Shown: piece by piece, positions 60,711 to 64,000 of the stretch
Layout of the letters: each line of letters starts with the position of its first letter
How positions within the stretch are numbered: position 1 is the first letter of the stretch
Assembly (NCBI GenBank): GCA_049522755.1
Contig: JBEKNN010000003.1
Coordinates: 1 to 64,000 of the forward strand
Source of the DNA: PALSA-243 sp049522755
GTDB taxonomy: Bacteria; Acidobacteriota; Terriglobia; Bryobacterales; Bryobacteraceae
Length of the DNA: 64,000 nt
Reading direction: 5' to 3'
Program-made: the position numbers and the translations under genes
The notes under the pieces: generated by a model
What the model was told of the DNA's origin: nothing
Seen by the model: the letters and a program-made list of their open reading frames with translations, nothing else
Databases searched by the model: none

Positions 60711-63700
60711 ATGGCTAAGTTCTGGGAGTTCTTCACCTTCGAGCTCAAGTTCCGCTTCAAGAGCCTCTCTACCTACATTTACTTCGCCGTCTGGTTCACC
60801 TACAGCTTCCTCGACATCGCCAGCGAGGGCTTCGGCCCCATCGGCAGCTCCAATGGAAAGCTGTTGCTCAACGGCCCGTACGCCAACATCTTTAACGATA
60901 TCGGCATCAGCTTCTTCGGCATCATCGTCATCGCCGCGATCTTTGGCACGTCCATCCTGCGCGATTTCCAACGCGACACTATTCAGATCCTGTTCACCAA
61001 GCCCATCTCGAAATTCGCCTATCTCGGCGGCCGCTGGGCCGGGTCGTTCGTTGCCACGGTGTTCGCCTTCTCCGGCCTGCTCTTCGGCGAGTTTCTCGGC
61101 ACGTTCGCCCCCTGGGCCGACCACGCCCGCATCGGCCCCAACCATCTCTCCTGGTATCTGCAGCCGTTCGTCTCCATCGTAGTCTTCCAGATCTTTTTCC
61201 TCGGCTCTCTCTTCTTCCTTGTCGCGGCCCTGTCGCGCAAGATCTTCATCGTCTACCTGCAGGGCGCCGCGATCTTCATGCTCTATCTCATCGGCATCGC
61301 TATCTTCAACGCCACGCGATCGCTGGAACACTTCTGGTCCGGCATCCTCGACCCCATCGGCTTCCTGTACAACGACGCCATCACTCGTTACTGGACCGTG
61401 GTCGAACGTAACACGCTCCTTTACTCCTGGTCACCGCACTCCGCCTCCGGAGTCTTTCTATATAACCGCCTGCTCTGGGGCGGAATAGGTCTGCTCTCGC
61501 TCATCGCACTCGGCAAGCTTTTCCCCATGTCAGTGGAGGCCTTGACCACCCGCTCCAGTGGCAAACGCGCCGCGCTGGCCCGCGAACAGGATCTCACTGC
61601 GGTCGCCTCGCGGCGCAGCCTGGTTGCGGCCAAGCTACCCACCGTTCACCAGGTCTTCGGCTCCCGGACAACCTTAGCGCAGCTTGTCTCACTCACCCGC
61701 CTGCGGATCTCCAACATTGTTCGCGAAGTGCCTTTTTGGGGCATCCTCATTCTTATGGCCGGCATCGCTCTCAACAACGGCCACTACGCCGGCCGCATCG
61801 CCGATCAGAACGTCTGGCCCGTCACGTACCTCATGCTCCAATCTGTGGAAGGCGGCGCCGAGCTCTTCTTCTATATTGTCGCGACGCTCTACGCAGCCGA
61901 GCTCATCTGGCGCGAGCGCGATACTCACTTCTCCGGCATCCACGACGCGCTGCCAATCGCCGAGACCACCGACTGGTTCTCCAAACTATTCGCCCTCTGC
62001 TTTGTCGAGCTCGTCCTGCTCACTGTCACCGGGCTTTGCGGCATCCTCATGCAGACGATCGGAGGCTATTACAATTACGAGCTTGCGCAGTACGCCAAAG
62101 AGCTCTATGTGGTCACCTTTCCCCAAGTGCTCACCTTCGCTCTGCTCGCGCTCTTCATCCAGACGGTTGTCTCCAACAAGTTCATCGGCCACGGCATCAT
62201 CATCGGCATCTTTGTGTTAGTACCTATCCTCTTCAGTTTCGGCTGGGAGAATACCCTCTATCTCTACGGCAACACGCCGCCCTACACCTACTCGGATATG
62301 AATGGCTACGGCCATTTCGTTCCCGCGCTCTTCTGGTCCATCACCTACTGGCTCTCTATCTCCTGCTTACTCGCTACTGTCTCCGTCGCGCTCGCCCTCC
62401 GCGGCGCCGATGACGGCTGGCGCGCGCGTTTCCGTCTCGCCGCCCAGCGCGCTCCGCGTCTCATCCCCGCCGCGGCGCTTTTCCTCTTAGTCGCAATCGG
62501 CAGCGGCGCGTGGTACTTCTACAATTCCCACGTCCTCAACGAATACCTGACTGCCAAGGACCGGCGTGACATACAAGCCGCCTATGAGCGTGACTTCCAG
62601 AAGTACGAGACTCTCCCCCAACCCAAGATTATTGCCGTCGATGCCAACATCGACATCTTCCCCGAGCGCCGCTCCTTCTCCGGCGCCGGCCACTTCGTCC
62701 TGCAGAACAAAACCGCGCAGCCCATCAGTCGGGTCCACATCACCAACCAGCAGCAGTCCGTCTCAGACGTCCACTTCGACCGCCCGTTCCACGTCGTCTC
62801 TACAAGCCCTCGCGCTCTCTACACCATCTACCAGCTCGACGCTCCGCTGGCCGCAGGCGACAAGCTCGATCTCACTTTCAAAGTCGGCTACGCCAGCCGC
62901 GGCTTCAAAGACGGCAACGAGCGCCCTGAGCTCGCCTACTCCGGCACCTTCTTCGACAACGGTTATTTCCCCACCATCGGCTACGACGCGAACATTGAGC
63001 TCGGCGACCCTCGCCGCCGCCGCGAAGAGCATCTCCCCGAGCAGGAACTTCTCCCCCACCGCGGCGACCCCGCCGGCGCCGTCACCAACCTGTTCACTCC
63101 ACAGTCCGACTGGATCGGTTACCACACCACCGTCAGCACCGCCGATGACCAGATCGCTCTCTCACCCGGATACCTCACTCGGGACTGGCGCGCCAATGGC
63201 CGCCACTACTTCTCGTATGACATGGGCAATGTCAAGACTCTCGACTTCTTCGCCTATGTCTCTGCCCGCTACCAGGTCAAACGCGAAATGTATCAGGGCG
63301 TCGCCGGCCCCATCGCTATCGAGGTCTACCACGCCGCCGGACATACCTACGACGTCGACGACATGATCGAATCGTCCAAGGCGGGTCTGGCCTACTACGA
63401 AAAGCGGTTCAGCCCCTTCCAGTTCCGCCAGTACCGCATCCTCGAGTTTCCTCGCTACCGCGGCTTTGCGCAGTCCTTTCCCAACACTGTCCCTTTCTCT
63501 GAGGGCATCGGCTTCATAGGCCGCGTCGAAAAGCCCACCGATATCGACTTCACTTACTTCGTCACTGCACACGAGCTTGGCCATCAATGGTGGGCGCACC
63601 AACTCATCGGCGGCCGCGTCGAAGGCTCCAACATGATGTCCGAGACGCTCGCCGAGTATTCCGCCCTCATGGTCATGCAGCAAAAATACGGCCGCGACAA

Positions 63701-64000
63701 CATGCACCGGTTCCTCAAGCACGAGCTGGACAGGTACCTGCGCGGACGCGCCGGCGAAATCCGTCGCGAGCGGCCCGTCGTGCTAGTTCAGAACGAGCCC
63801 TATGTCTGGTATCAGAAGGGTGGCCAGGTTATGTACACTCTCGCCGACTACATCGGTGAAGACAAAGTCGACCTCGCCCTGCATAACTTCCTCATGCAGT
63901 ACCGCTACGCCAACGCCAACGATTCGCAGTCTGTCCCCTACCCCGACACGCGCCAGTTCATTGAAGCGCTCCGCGCCCAAACCCCCGCCGAGCTGCAGTA
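60711..64000 (+). CDS. ABC-2 permease fused to M1 metallopeptidase, 3' end outside window
   Basis: At least 1096 residues, continuing past the window. The N-terminal half is an ABC-2-like permease in two membrane blocks: about residues 18-210 (GISFFGIIVIAAIFGTSIL, FVSIVVFQIFFLGSLFFLVA) and about 330-600. A periplasmic region follows, and the M1 peptidase zinc site HELGHQWW lies at about 954-961, with the third ligand in MMSETLAEYSAL; the spacer is 19 residues rather than the usual 18 of M1. ATG 60711 follows AAGGAG by nine bases. Such fusions occur in acidobacteria and Bacteroidetes beside an ABC ATPase, as here. The protein probably couples membrane transport with peptide trimming, though the transport substrate is unknown. 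Confidence 0.9.
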   Translation, partial: MAKFWEFFTFELKFRFKSLSTYIYFAVWFTYSFLDIASEGFGPIGSSNGKLLLNGPYANIFNDIGISFFGIIVIAAIFGTSILRDFQRDTIQILFTKPISKFAYLGGRWAGSFVATVFAFSGLLFGEFLGTFAPWADHARIGPNHLSWYLQPFVSIVVFQIFFLGSLFFLVAALSRKIFIVYLQGAAIFMLYLIGIAIFNATRSLEHFWSGILDPIGFLYNDAITRYWTVVERNTLLYSWSPHSASGVFLYNRLLWGGIGLLSLIALGKLFPMSVEALTTRSSGKRAALAREQDLTAVASRRSLVAAKLPTVHQVFGSRTTLAQLVSLTRLRISNIVREVPFWGILILMAGIALNNGHYAGRIADQNVWPVTYLMLQSVEGGAELFFYIVATLYAAELIWRERDTHFSGIHDALPIAETTDWFSKLFALCFVELVLLTVTGLCGILMQTIGGYYNYELAQYAKELYVVTFPQVLTFALLALFIQTVVSNKFIGHGIIIGIFVLVPILFSFGWENTLYLYGNTPPYTYSDMNGYGHFVPALFWSITYWLSISCLLATVSVALALRGADDGWRARFRLAAQRAPRLIPAAALFLLVAIGSGAWYFYNSHVLNEYLTAKDRRDIQAAYERDFQKYETLPQPKIIAVDANIDIFPERRSFSGAGHFVLQNKTAQPISRVHITNQQQSVSDVHFDRPFHVVSTSPRALYTIYQLDAPLAAGDKLDLTFKVGYASRGFKDGNERPELAYSGTFFDNGYFPTIGYDANIELGDPRRRREEHLPEQELLPHRGDPAGAVTNLFTPQSDWIGYHTTVSTADDQIALSPGYLTRDWRANGRHYFSYDMGNVKTLDFFAYVSARYQVKREMYQGVAGPIAIEVYHAAGHTYDVDDMIESSKAGLAYYEKRFSPFQFRQYRILEFPRYRGFAQSFPNTVPFSEGIGFIGRVEKPTDIDFTYFVTAHELGHQWWAHQLIGGRVEGSNMMSETLAEYSALMVMQQKYGRDNMHRFLKHELDRYLRGRAGEIRRERPVVLVQNEPYVWYQKGGQVMYTLADYIGEDKVDLALHNFLMQYRYANANDSQSVPYPDTRQFIEALRAQTPAELQ

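Noticed and set aside
60093..61331. 412-residue minus-strand open frame opposite the ABC genes
   Set aside because: Extremely rich in Glu, Asp and Gly as expected from the complement of Phe/Leu/Ile-rich membrane codons; no motif.

Overview
The window looks like a chromosomal segment of a GC-rich soil Acidobacteriota, most likely from the Solibacter/Bryobacter side. The grounds are indirect. It has a TIGR03435-type soil protein, an Oar-like TonB-dependent receptor with an N-terminal carboxypeptidase-regulatory domain, an ABC permease fused to an M1 peptidase, many secreted carbohydrate enzymes, and intergenic spacers full of short hairpin repeats. I saw no rRNA, tRNA, CRISPR array, prophage or intact insertion sequence.

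Layout. 1-13.8 kb: a glucan locus with a GH3 beta-glucosidase (cut by the window edge), a lone P-loop ATPase, a cyclic-glucan-synthase-like membrane protein coupled by an ATGA overlap to an ABC exporter, two secreted PF10091/GH144-type glycoamylases and a decayed TonB-receptor C-terminus. 13.8-20.9 kb: PEBP protein, PQQ dehydrogenase with a haem domain, stress protein, amidase, TIGR03435 protein. 21-27.1 kb: a two-component system, then a GDPD/PLC-like phosphodiesterase overlapping a TonB-dependent receptor. 27.2-30.1 kb: acyl-CoA dehydrogenase and thiolase. 30.3-37.2 kb: alginate-lyase-like protein, thiamine phosphate synthase-like protein, CE15 esterase, MetX, S9 peptidase. 37.5-41.2 kb: housekeeping run rsfS-rlmH-accD-folC-plsC. 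41.5-45.1 kb: aldo/keto reductase, coiled-coil membrane protein, glycosyltransferase, KDPG aldolase.

45.3-51.1 kb is the most coherent system: a tight plus-strand operon (DUF3047 protein, NAD-epimerase, PAP2 membrane enzyme, GNAT-like acyltransferase, serine palmitoyltransferase-like AOS enzyme) with overlapping stops and starts. It matches the bacterial ceramide pathway (Spt, bCerS, CerR) and adds a possible head-group enzyme. A TonB_C-like lipoprotein lies just upstream. 51.1-52.9 kb is a small toxin-antitoxin-like island. 53.2-59.2 kb holds a ClC transporter fused to CBS, a membrane segment and TPRs, then an epimerase, a monooxygenase, an iron-type alcohol dehydrogenase and a methyltransferase. 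59.8-64 kb is an ABC ATPase with a giant permease/M1-peptidase fusion running off the end.

How genes work together. The first 13.8 kb can be read as synthesis, export and turnover of a beta-1,2-glucan-like polymer, and 46.3-51.1 kb as long-chain base formation, reduction, N-acylation and head-group transfer. Both are inferences from family membership and gene coupling. The spacers carry several related hairpin repeats, some with compensatory changes, that gene annotation does not explain.
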